IMG/VR virus record: IMGVR_UViG_3300007770_000065
Coordinates: 1 to 30,363 of that record
Strand: one strand, 5' to 3'
From: a virus
Length of the DNA: 30,363 nt
Positions 21,333 to 28,491 of the stretch are shown one piece after another (the stretch's first letter is position 1; every line of letters starts with the position of its first letter). The position numbers and the translations under genes were made by a program. The notes under the pieces were generated by a model. That model was not told the origin of the DNA, made no database searches, and worked only from the letters and a program-made list of their open reading frames with translations.

Positions 21333-21797
21333 TCACTCTTTCTTCCCCATCGCTTTGAGGACCAACACAGACTTAATGTGGTTCTGATTAGAATAGGGGG
21401 GGCTTGTTATAAGCCCTGTGTAATGTGCCAAACCCCTAACGTCGTGATTATATTCATCCTTGGCATGACGCTTGATCGTTGCCTTGACTATATAGCAAAC
21501 ACCACGCTCTAGAGCCAAATCTGTGTCCTTTGCGCACAGACCATTGGTAAAAGCAACAAAGGAGTTTCCAACCTCATCCTCAAAGAGATAAACATCATAC
21601 CCCCTAGAGGTTCCTCTAATCTCAATCAACTTCAAAAAGAAGTTCGCTCTGACACCCACCGAACCAATCCAATCCTTACGCTTCTCAATCGGAAGGCTAA
21701 TGTTCGGTCGGCTGACCCAACGATTCTTGCCGTTAATCTTAATAGCCGTATTAAAATAATGACCGGCAAGAACAGAACTCGGATGATGCGCAGACAT
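21333..21797 (-). CDS. Hypothetical protein, possible OB-fold C-terminus
   Basis: 154 residues from ATG 21797; the longer frame upstream is the shadow of tRNA-Ile. The middle YDVYLFEDEVGNSFVAFTNG and VCYIVKATIKRHAKDEYNHD recall small OB-fold segments in phage proteins where a strand VKATVKRH precedes a loop, but I cannot name the family. The C-terminal HYTGLITSPPYSN segment is encoded in a 39-bp sequence repeated inverted 174 bases downstream. GGGG about six bases before the ATG is a modest ribosome site. Confidence 0.7.
   Translation of the reverse strand: MSAHHPSSVLAGHYFNTAIKINGKNRWVSRPNISLPIEKRKDWIGSVGVRANFFLKLIEIRGTSRGYDVYLFEDEVGNSFVAFTNGLCAKDTDLALERGVCYIVKATIKRHAKDEYNHDVRGLAHYTGLITSPPYSNQNHIKSVLVLKAMGKKE
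21393..21431 (-). repeat. 39-bp perfect inverted repeat, arm B (inside CDS)
   Basis: Exact reverse complement of 21180-21218, separated by 174 bases. It lies inside the 3' part of the 154-residue gene, so the mRNA could fold into a 39-bp duplex joining the coding end with its 3' flank. Confidence 0.95.
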
Positions 21798-21870
21798 GAT
21801 GAACCCCAAACAATACGTGACACACGCGAACGTGATAGTGAAACGAAAAAACACAAACGAAAAGAGTGAG

Positions 21871-21947
21871 TGGTAGGCTCGGTTGGACTTGAACCAACGA
21901 CCTCCCGCGTATAAGACGGATGCTCTAACCAACTGAGCTACGAGCCC
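21871..21947 (-). tRNA. tRNA-Ile (UAU), CCA encoded
   Basis: 77 bases: acceptor GGGCTCG/CGAGCCT, D-arm GCTC-AGTTGGTTA-GAGC, anticodon stem TCCGT/GCGGG (two G-U pairs) with loop CTTATAC, T-arm GTTGG/CCAAC, discriminator A and CCA. The anticodon UAU reads AUA directly. Most bacteria read AUA with a CAU tRNA modified to lysidine, so this phage tRNA avoids dependence on TilS. Confidence 0.93.
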
Positions 21948-21959
21948 GACCCACCTTTT

Positions 21960-22475
21960 TTACCTTTCCTTGTTGTTTACGAAGAGAGGAGGATTCTCCA
22001 GCTCCCAAGCCTTGTCGCCAACCTCAAAGGAATTGAAGTAGCGCCAAAGAATGTTGCCGACTCGCCCATTGCCATCCTCAAACGGATGAATCGTCTCAAA
22101 CTCCTGATAAAACTCATCGGGAGTAATGCGCCGATCAATGGCAGCGTCAAGCAAACCTTCCAAAGCTCTCGGAATCAGCTTATGATTCACTGCCCCATCG
22201 GGGTGGGGCTCCCAGCTTCCAGTTTCCTCATCCCAAATTGTGATTGCGCCAACCCGAAAGCCTTCTTGGTTGCGCGGCTCAACAAGAGTCGCCAGACCTC
22301 GAATCCACTTTACAGGCTCGGAGCGCAGACACGCTGCGGCCGGAGAAGCCGAATCCTTCGACGCACTCTTGACCTCTGCGTAAGCCATCATCATCCCGAC
22401 CAGCTCGGACGGATGCGTTGCGTTCTGATACTCGCACTCGCGAACGATGTTGGCAATGTCAATTTGATTCAGCAT
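21960..22475 (-). CDS. fic: Fic-domain protein
   Basis: Fic/Doc-family enzyme, 171 residues; members usually move AMP or another phosphate-containing group onto a hydroxyl of a target protein. The motif IHPFEDGNGRVGN (129-141) is complete, with catalytic His130 and the metal-binding Asp/Glu position, and EGFRVGAITI forms the usual flap. No (S/T)xxxE(G/N) inhibitory helix is evident in the protein or as a separate antitoxin beside it, so it may be unrestrained. The ATG at 22475 has AAAGGA about 12 bases upstream; an in-frame start at 22517 overlaps the previous gene. Target unknown: host modification during infection is likely. Confidence 0.9.
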   Translation of the reverse strand: MLNQIDIANIVRECEYQNATHPSELVGMMMAYAEVKSASKDSASPAAACLRSEPVKWIRGLATLVEPRNQEGFRVGAITIWDEETGSWEPHPDGAVNHKLIPRALEGLLDAAIDRRITPDEFYQEFETIHPFEDGNGRVGNILWRYFNSFEVGDKAWELENPPLFVNNKER

Positions 22476-22495
22476 TATAATTATAATTCCTTTTA

Positions 22496-22684
22496 TTAAA
22501 AAGAAATAGCCATCCAAAAACCCTTTTCGGGAGGTGGAACCTCAACTCCATTTTCCCAAAAAGTCACTGTCGGATCTACGTTGATGATCGCAACATAATA
22601 AGTGTGCCAGTAAAACGGATCACGGACACGGCGATCACACCAAAAATACCAACCCTCTTCTGTGGGTATGTCTTTGTTCCACAT
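22496..22684 (-). CDS. Hypothetical protein, 62 residues
   Basis: Aromatic-rich small protein (MWNKDIPTEEGWYFWCDRRV, later TFWENGVEVPPPEKGFWM). The pattern of P-x-x-x-GWYFW then a strand with W-x-x-G recalls small phage proteins of the DUF551 kind, in which P-x-x-G-x-Y-W leads; this is only a likeness. It ends 20 bases before fic and begins 20 bases after cobS, with weak ribosome signals. Confidence 0.65.
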   Translation of the reverse strand: MWNKDIPTEEGWYFWCDRRVRDPFYWHTYYVAIINVDPTVTFWENGVEVPPPEKGFWMAISF

Positions 22685-22704
22685 ATTATTATATTTTCCT
22701 TTTA

Positions 22705-23985
22705 TTAAAAGGGTGCCAGTTCAGCATCGGTGGAAGCAGCAGCAGAATCCTCGCTGGCAATCTCCTGCGCATCGGTTTCCTCAGTGACCGGAGCATTGGC
22801 TTCGGCATCGATCTTCTTATAAAGATCAATAAACGCAATCTTCGTTTCCTCATCAAAGCGAGCAACACAAAGCTCGACTGCCTTGAGTCGGTTGTTGAAG
22901 ATAGAGAATGCCTTGGCAATGTGAATCAGCCGACGAGTCGCAATGATCTCGTCACACCCACCATCGAAGAACGTCTTGCGAATGGTGTCTGCCCATGCCA
23001 CAAGCAGGGCAGCGAAGTCGTTGTCCTCGACACCGAGGATCTTCAGCTCCTTCGCAACGATCTTCTTCTCAATTGCCTGCGAGGGATAGGGCTGCTCAAA
23101 CGTGATCGGGAAACGCTCAAGGAACGCCTCGTTCAGCACGTTGGTTCCGATGAAGCGACCAGCCTCATCACCCTTGCCCTTGGTGTTGGCAGTGGCAACG
23201 ATGTTGAAACCCGGAGCAGGCTCAACAACCTCACCGATCTTCTTGAGGAAGAGCGGCTTGCCTTCCAGCACCGGCTGGAGACACATGATCTTGTTGGAAG
23301 CAAGATCGATCTCATCGAGAAGCAGAACGGCACCCCGCTCCATGGCTTCCGTCACCGGACCCTTCTGATAGACAGTCTCTCCGTCGATCAGTCGGAACCC
23401 ACCAATCAGATCATCCTCATCAGTCTCGATCGTGAGATTGACACGGATACACTCGCGACCAGCCTTGGCACAAGCCTGCTCAACACCGAACGTCTTGCCG
23501 TTGCCGGAAAGACCAGTGATGAACACCGGATAAAACATATCCGAAGCAATGATCTTGTGAACGTCCTTGAACGAACCGAAGGGAACGAAATTCTTCGACT
23601 TCGCCGGAACCAGACTGTCAAGCAGGCTGGACCGAACCGATGCCGAAGAAGCAGCCGAAGAAGCAGAGTCATCATCATCATCGACAACGACAACCGGAGC
23701 AACTGCCTTGGGGGCAGCAGCCTTCTTCGGGGCAGCCTTGCTCTTCGCTACCTTCTTCTTGGCAGCGGGAGCAACCGAACCACCCTCGAACGGGGCAGGG
23801 ACGGCATAAAGACCACGACCAGCGGAATGCTTTCCACCCATCAACCAAGTCGGAATGGGAAGATCGTTGTCCTCACAGATCGACATGACCTGCGCTCTCG
23901 TGATAGTGGGACCAAACTCACGCATCGCAATGGCAATAAACTCGTTCTTGTCAGCGATGGTAGCACGGCTTTGACGATTAGACAT
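22705..23985 (-). CDS. cobS: CobS-like MoxR-family AAA+ ATPase
   Basis: 426 residues. Residues 1-60 resemble the CobS N-terminal segment (ITRAQVMSICEDNDLPIPTWL); 72-130 is an Ala/Lys- then Asp/Ser-rich linker; the ATPase domain has Walker A GLSGNGKT (158-165), Walker B LLLDEID (221-227) and ATANT sensor (264-268). In bacteria CobS is part of cobaltochelatase; T4-like marine phages carry it widely without a cobalt pathway. Here it is directly followed in the operon by a VWA protein, so a MoxR-VWA machine for remodelling or insertion is likelier than cobalamin synthesis. The tail is Ala/Asp/Glu-rich. Both terminal regions look disordered. Confidence 0.92.
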   Translation of the reverse strand: MSNRQSRATIADKNEFIAIAMREFGPTITRAQVMSICEDNDLPIPTWLMGGKHSAGRGLYAVPAPFEGGSVAPAAKKKVAKSKAAPKKAAAPKAVAPVVVVDDDDDSASSAASSASVRSSLLDSLVPAKSKNFVPFGSFKDVHKIIASDMFYPVFITGLSGNGKTFGVEQACAKAGRECIRVNLTIETDEDDLIGGFRLIDGETVYQKGPVTEAMERGAVLLLDEIDLASNKIMCLQPVLEGKPLFLKKIGEVVEPAPGFNIVATANTKGKGDEAGRFIGTNVLNEAFLERFPITFEQPYPSQAIEKKIVAKELKILGVEDNDFAALLVAWADTIRKTFFDGGCDEIIATRRLIHIAKAFSIFNNRLKAVELCVARFDEETKIAFIDLYKKIDAEANAPVTEETDAQEIASEDSAAASTDAELAPF

Positions 23986-24053
23986 TTTAAATAGTACCTT
24001 TTTTATTTAATGATTAAAACGAACAGTGAAACGATTGAAGCGATTGAAGTTTG

Positions 24054-26489
24054 TTAAGCGATAGTCTCAACAAACTTCTTGAGCAGAACACGAGACTTGA
24101 TCTTACCCTTGGAACCCTTCTTGAATGCCGCACGAATCTGCGAAACCTTCGCACCCTCGGCAACCCCATCGAGCGGATTGCTGTCATCGACAGTCAAAGA
24201 AGAGCCACCCCGAATCGCGAACCGAATATCATAACCAGCACAACCAGTGACGACTGCGCCATTCTTCTTCAGTTCAGCATAATTCAAATCAGCGTGGTTC
24301 CACCCCATAAGGTACGCAAGCTCATTCTTGCTCCTCCGACCACCGGGGAGAACAAAGAACCCGACGATACGAACGTCGGTGCGTGCCCTCAAGCTATCGA
24401 GAAGGAACGCAGTCTGTTCGGCTCTATCGCACCTCCGACCAACGGCATTGGACGAGCGGCGAGTCATCTCATCATAAAGATAAGAATCTACCTTATTTAC
24501 ATCATAACCACAGAAATTGCTCTTGACGATCGACCCATGCATATGATTCGCATAGTGTGCCAGACTATTAGAATCGCCATCACTCAGAATAACAAAATTA
24601 CAAATCTGAACACCAGTCTTATCACGAAAATCCTTGAGAAGACCAGAAGACAGAATCAACGCATCGTTCATCGGAGTAGACGACAGCATGTCGGCTTCAA
24701 GAATATACATTCGATACTTATGAAGCCAGCTATCAGTATCGTACTTAGATCCTCCCCAATACTCCTTCATAAAGAAGATATACTCAAGAGCCTTCTTGAA
24801 CATACCAGCCTTCAGGTCAGACGAAATAAACTTCCGAAGATAAACATCTTCGTCCACCATCGCATCATCCTGAATATAACCAGTCTCAACCACCTTCCGC
24901 CGAAGCCTGTCATTGAAACCGTAAACCTCAAACGGAATCTGAACACGCTTACAGAACAGAATCAGATTGATCAACTGTTCCAGAGTACCTTCCATGTTGG
25001 GAGTCATGGAGCCCGAAAGATCCAGCAGCATGACCATGCCATGATTCTCGGCATCGGGAACAATCGACTTGCGAAGAAAAAGATCCTCCTCATACTTATA
25101 GGCATGGAGCTTGCCAACGTTGATAACGCCAGTTCGAGCAGAAGAAGAACGCCGATGCTGATCGGCAGCCTTCTTCATGTCAAACTCCTTCGCCATCAAA
25201 GAGACGACCGGCTTGACCGAATTGACATACTTCTTACACTCAACGGCAAGCTCATTCTGAAACTCGGCAACGCCATGAATCCCACCGTGACCCAAAGCAT
25301 ACTGTTGCCGATCGGCAAACTCTTCAAGAATCCGCTTCGTGTCGTGAACATATCGAGTATAATCAACTCGATCGAACGGAATCGCACACCGACGAGTAGC
25401 AGAACCATTGAGATCGGCAAGAGACTCGGCATTGGCCCGACTTGCGGCATCCGTCTTTGACGACGGGTCGAAGTTGGGGTTGACAGAGTTACCCTTGCCA
25501 GCGTCAGTATCACCTATGTCGCCAGTGGCAGGCTCCGAACCATCGGAATCACCATCATCATCGGCAGAAGAACCCGAACCGGAATCATCGTCAGAATCGT
25601 TCTCGCCATCATCGCTGTTGGCAGTAGAAGAAGCGCCTTCACCACCCTCAGAGGAATCATCGTCGGCATCGTCACCAGCACCATCCGGCGAGTCGGTCGC
25701 ATCGGAATCGGAGGAATCATCCCCATCACCACCCATGGGCATACTGTTGCCATCGGCAGCTTCCGAATCACCTTCATCACCTTCATCACCCGGCTGACCC
25801 TGACCATCAGAACCGGCGTCGTCATTGGCAGCGTCGTCCTCGTTCTCCAACATATATTCATAAATATCGTTGGCAAGAATGACTGCCTCATCAAACGACT
25901 CAAGATTATAGCCTCGATCGAGGAAGCTACGCTCTTCGTCGTTGTGAAACGGAATTTCACCAGCAAGATCCAAACCCAGCTTGAACCGGACGTTCAACCT
26001 GTCTACAATATTACCCTCCGTGGCAATGGTTTCAATCGAATCGCCGAAGAAACCAGCCTTGAACAACCGATCGTAACCTCCAACGAAATCCGATCGAAGG
26101 CCAGGATACTTGCGCTTGACTCGCTTCTCGATCCGAACATCCTCGGTAACGTTGAGTACCGACTTGTAACCGGGAAGCGACTTGCGACTCGAAGGGATCA
26201 GCGGATTGTCAAATGCGTCAACCGGAGTCCAGAGCGCATGACCAATCTCGTGCCCCGTGAAGAGAAGATAACAAACCTTCGGCATGTCCTTCCATGCCGG
26301 AAGAACCAACATCCTCGTCTTAGTGTTAAACATCGCGGTGGTAGCAGAAGGATCGTGAACAACGTTCAGATCTTCAGTAGCAAACAACTTGGCCAGCTGA
26401 TTCAACGAAGCCAAGTTTACCACGCTTTCTCCGAAAGGAATAGCCGCACGCTCATCAGCAGTCAGAAGTGAATCAGGAGAGAAGTTCAT
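24054..26489 (-). CDS. CobT-like HExxH + VWA protein
   Basis: 811 residues. The N-terminal part has a zinc-peptidase-like site HEIGHALW (80-87) and VTEDVRIEKR (114-123), perhaps the third ligand. Residues 217-345 are an extreme Asp/Ser/Gly linker. The C-terminal part from 480 is a von Willebrand A domain with the MIDAS sequence DLSGSM (490-495) and a later DGDSNS. CobT of cobaltochelatase shares the acidic linker and VWA. The HExxH domain adds a possible protease activity. Start ATG 26489 lies seven codons inside the longest frame. Partner of the MoxR ATPase 68 bases downstream: MoxR-VWA pairs work as chaperones. Transcribed behind the 157-residue basic protein. Confidence 0.88.
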   Translation of the reverse strand: MNFSPDSLLTADERAAIPFGESVVNLASLNQLAKLFATEDLNVVHDPSATTAMFNTKTRMLVLPAWKDMPKVCYLLFTGHEIGHALWTPVDAFDNPLIPSSRKSLPGYKSVLNVTEDVRIEKRVKRKYPGLRSDFVGGYDRLFKAGFFGDSIETIATEGNIVDRLNVRFKLGLDLAGEIPFHNDEERSFLDRGYNLESFDEAVILANDIYEYMLENEDDAANDDAGSDGQGQPGDEGDEGDSEAADGNSMPMGGDGDDSSDSDATDSPDGAGDDADDDSSEGGEGASSTANSDDGENDSDDDSGSGSSADDDGDSDGSEPATGDIGDTDAGKGNSVNPNFDPSSKTDAASRANAESLADLNGSATRRCAIPFDRVDYTRYVHDTKRILEEFADRQQYALGHGGIHGVAEFQNELAVECKKYVNSVKPVVSLMAKEFDMKKAADQHRRSSSARTGVINVGKLHAYKYEEDLFLRKSIVPDAENHGMVMLLDLSGSMTPNMEGTLEQLINLILFCKRVQIPFEVYGFNDRLRRKVVETGYIQDDAMVDEDVYLRKFISSDLKAGMFKKALEYIFFMKEYWGGSKYDTDSWLHKYRMYILEADMLSSTPMNDALILSSGLLKDFRDKTGVQICNFVILSDGDSNSLAHYANHMHGSIVKSNFCGYDVNKVDSYLYDEMTRRSSNAVGRRCDRAEQTAFLLDSLRARTDVRIVGFFVLPGGRRSKNELAYLMGWNHADLNYAELKKNGAVVTGCAGYDIRFAIRGGSSLTVDDSNPLDGVAEGAKVSQIRAAFKKGSKGKIKSRVLLKKFVETIA

Positions 26490-26546
26490 AATTAAAAAAC
26501 CTATAATCAATTAAAGTGGAAAGAGAAAAGAAGCCCGAAGAAAAAC

Positions 26547-27020
26547 CTACCGATGCGCCCGAGCTTCGCGAAGCACCTTGCTGTGTGTGCGGCTTGCTTT
26601 CTCGGCAGAGGACAAACCAGAACCACCAGAAACCTTGACTCTGCGACTCTGCGAGAATCCCTTGGCATTGCGCGTCGGAAGCACAGTAATGTCACCACCG
26701 TTCGCAAGAAATGCCTTCATTGCCTTGGAGTCAGAAGACCCAGAAGAAAGCCGAAGCCTATGATCAGTGGCAGCATGGCTCACGCGCTTGGCAGGCTTCG
26801 GGAACACGAAAGACTCCGAACGAATTTCGCTCGGAGTCTCGGAGGCTTCTCTTTTCGCAGCGCGTCGCGCCTTGATTGCCTTCACGCGCTTGATCGCTGC
26901 CGCACGTCGGTGAATAGGAAGTTTCAAGATCTTGTTGGCAAGCACGAAAGAGTTCTCGCCAGCGGCGAGCATGATACCCGCAACGGTTTCGAGAGCATCA
27001 AGAGAAAGGGTGGTACGCAT
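26547..27020 (-). CDS. Basic hypothetical protein, 157 residues
   Basis: Starts MRTTLSLDALETVAGIMLAAG, then is rich in Arg, Lys, Ala and Ser (RAAAIKRVKAIKARRAAKRE; SRRVKVSGGSG). It has no recognised domain; the charge suggests nucleic-acid binding or a scaffold role. The ATG at 27020 has TTAGGAG upstream; the longer frame to 27074 would run past the promoter and is rejected. It is the first gene of the cobT-cobS unit, 38-68 bases after a TTGACA promoter. Confidence 0.8.
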   Translation of the reverse strand: MRTTLSLDALETVAGIMLAAGENSFVLANKILKLPIHRRAAAIKRVKAIKARRAAKREASETPSEIRSESFVFPKPAKRVSHAATDHRLRLSSGSSDSKAMKAFLANGGDITVLPTRNAKGFSQSRRVKVSGGSGLSSAEKASRTHSKVLREARAHR

Positions 27021-27057
27021 GAAAAAACTCCTAACACAAGGGAACCGAACGATATCT

Positions 27058-27085
27058 AGTTTAGCATATCGCAACCGGGTGTCAA
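27058..27085 (-). promoter_or_regulatory. Sigma70-like promoter for the cobT/cobS unit
   Basis: Perfect -35 TTGACA (27085-27080) and -10 TAAACT (27063-27058) with 16 bases between, 38 bases before the first ATG of the unit. Suggests early expression by host polymerase. Confidence 0.7.
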
Positions 27086-27099
27086 TTCTACAGAGCCCC

Positions 27100-27133
27100 G
27101 TAAGTGCCTGATTTTAAAGAGAAAATAAACTTT
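27100..27133 (+). repeat. Repeat unit 1, direct copy of unit 3
   Basis: 34 bases beginning GTAAGTGCCTG and ending AAACTTT; 27 of 34 match unit 3 (27172-27205). Paired in reverse with unit 2 (27150-27163). Confidence 0.8.
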
Positions 27134-27149
27134 CGTAATAACCCAACAA

Positions 27150-27163
27150 AAACAGGTACTTAC
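27150..27163 (-). repeat. Repeat unit 2, inverted partial copy
   Basis: Reverse complement reads GTAAGTACCTGTTTTT, close to unit 1. Units 1 and 2 can form a 16-bp stem with one mismatch and one wobble. Confidence 0.7.
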
Positions 27164-27171
27164 GCGATCGT

Positions 27172-27205
27172 GTAAGTGCTTGTTATTGAAGGGGAAATAG
27201 ACTTT
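27172..27205 (+). repeat. Repeat unit 3
   Basis: Begins GTAAGTGCTTG and ends AGACTTT; direct copy of unit 1, and inverted partner of unit 4 (27285-27306). Confidence 0.8.
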
Positions 27206-27284
27206 TTTTTCTAGGGCAGTTTATTTAGGCCTCAGCGCCGATTTCTAGTGCCCCTAGATTGAGTTTCAGAATCCCCGGAAAAAA

Positions 27285-27306
27285 CCCTTTAATTTCAAGC
27301 ACTTAT
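27285..27306 (-). repeat. Repeat unit 4, inverted copy
   Basis: Reverse complement reads TATAAGTGCTTG then AAATTAAAGGG, matching unit 3 at about 19 of 22 positions. Confidence 0.75.
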
Positions 27307-27679
27307 AGACCCCTCGATGTCAGGGGTTTCAGGCTCCTTGGAGGGTGCCGCGAGACAGGGCCCCAGGCTACCCTTATGAGGCCTAATCCTAAGCACCCTC
27401 AAAAAAAAACAAGGGGCCCCCCAAAAAAAACTTAACGATTTCCAATATTGACGTATATATATCTTAGAGTGTTCAAAGGAACTCAAGTATCTTTGGACCC
27501 AATACAATCTCATTAAATAAAATCTTTCGATTTAAATATTTAACTTTAATTATAATTTTACATTTAAACTTCAATTCCTATAAAATTAAAATTATAGGGT
27601 CATTGAAATAATGGTCTTTTATGTTTCCTTCTTTTTCATCTCAAATTGAGATTAGAAGAAGACCCCATGTTATTTATTT

Positions 27680-27799
27680 TTAAGTACCCAATGAAACCCC
27701 ACTTGTTAATAAACCAATTCTAATTCCACCTCTAGATCTCTTACCCAAAAACCGAGTGCGTCTCGCGTTTCTACGATAACGCCTCTTCATCCTCTGTGT
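27680..27799 (-). CDS. Possible 40-residue arginine-rich protein
   Basis: Frame MTQRMKRRYRRNARRTRFLG followed by KRSRGGIRIGLLTSG: 13 Arg in 40 residues. GGTAGG lies about ten bases before the ATG. It stands alone in about 1 kb of noncoding DNA with no operon context, so it may be chance; if real it would bind RNA or DNA. The region 27800-28035 to its right holds nothing else that I see. Confidence 0.35.
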   Translation of the reverse strand, partial: TQRMKRRYRRNARRTRFLGKRSRGGIRIGLLTSGVSLGT

Positions 27800-28035
27800 C
27801 ATTTTTTGTAAACCTACCTTTTCCCCCTGTGTGTTGTTAATACTAGCCGTCGGCACTATCACGCTTTGGGATCAGCATGAAGCCCTGGTTGGATCAGACG
27901 ACACCAGAATCCTTTTCCGCATGTCATCTCATTAATATTTAGATCAAATTACGATCTTTGTGTGTGAACATTTGGTTGCGTTTTCGTTATGTGATCATGT
28001 AGTAAAAGGAACCATGAACTAGGAAATAATAGATT

Positions 28036-28434
28036 TCACTTTATCCTTTTATTGATGATACCAACGAACTCTGGATAGACAGAAAGATGCTCTGTCAAGC
28101 TCTTGATGTCTCGTGATATATTAGACAAGACTCTTTCATCCAGACGATCATCTCGGATCGAGTTCAGAAGTGCCGTGAGAACCTTGGCATTCTCTACTAT
28201 GTTGGAATGGGTTTCTTTGATATTCTTTGGTTTGGGTCGAGTCCCTCCACGATTTTCAATGAGTGTCCCTGTCACACAATCCATGAAGTCTTTGGTGATC
28301 TTTCCACCACCTCCTCCAATCCCATTGAACTTGGATCTCGTTTCATGAAAGTTCTTGTCTTCGGCAGTCAATCGATTTGTGTTGACTGGAGATTCGCCTT
28401 TCATCATTCTAAATGTGTCTTCGAGTGATGCCAT
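28036..28434 (-). CDS. Hypothetical protein, 132 residues
   Basis: Starts MASLEDTFRMMKGESPVNTN with a polar, probably flexible N-terminal half (a Gly run GIGGGGGK) and a helical C-terminal half (IVENAKVLTALLNSIRDDRL). AGGAAGG before the ATG. It sits downstream of the LamG-like gene and a probable late promoter, so a virion or assembly role is likely but unproven. Confidence 0.72.
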   Translation of the reverse strand: MASLEDTFRMMKGESPVNTNRLTAEDKNFHETRSKFNGIGGGGGKITKDFMDCVTGTLIENRGGTRPKPKNIKETHSNIVENAKVLTALLNSIRDDRLDERVLSNISRDIKSLTEHLSVYPEFVGIINKRIK

Positions 28435-28483
28435 TTGTTTTGAGTTCCTTCCTGTGTTCTTCTACTTCATTTGTTCTTTGGAA

Positions 28484-28491
28484 TATTTATT
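28484..28491 (-). promoter_or_regulatory. Probable late promoter (NATAAATA form)
   Basis: AATAAATA on the minus strand overlapping the stop of the LamG-like gene, 50 bases before the 132-residue gene. The N-ATAAATA form is the late motif reported for T4-like cyanophages. Confidence 0.5.

Larger units (their letters stand above)
27086..27679. other. Noncoding region rich in repeats and hairpins
   Basis: No convincing gene in 594 bases. It has four copies, alternating in direction, of a GTAAGTRCYTG motif, nested inverted repeats, homopolymer runs (nine A's, eight T's) and a G/C-rich core (27230-27420) inside AT-rich flanks. Its right part (27430-27670) is AT-rich with no structure noted. An AATAAATA box (27671-27678, minus) at its right edge could be a late promoter. 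A replication origin or a structured RNA are both possible. Confidence 0.6.

Noticed and set aside
21798-21932. N-terminal extension of the 154-residue protein
   Set aside because: The first codons are the tRNA-Ile sequence translated; the ATG at 21797 is the plausible start.
22921-23994. 357-codon plus-strand frame antisense to cobS
   Set aside because: It covers the MoxR ATPase with clear Walker motifs; no start signal or domain on the plus strand.
24051-25460. 469-codon plus-strand frame antisense to the CobT-like gene
   Set aside because: Codon bias of the minus-strand gene makes an open antisense frame; the translation has no recognisable domain and lies fully inside a gene with VWA and HExxH motifs.
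22705-26489. Cobalamin biosynthesis operon
   Set aside because: Only CobS/CobT-like ATPase and VWA parts are present; no CobN or other pathway gene, and MoxR-VWA pairs have other uses.
27100-27306. CRISPR array
   Set aside because: Only four imperfect units, alternating in orientation with unequal spacing, and no cas gene.
27295-27513. 72-codon minus-strand frame in the repeat region
   Set aside because: It runs through homopolymers and hairpin arms, has no ribosome site and an unnatural composition.
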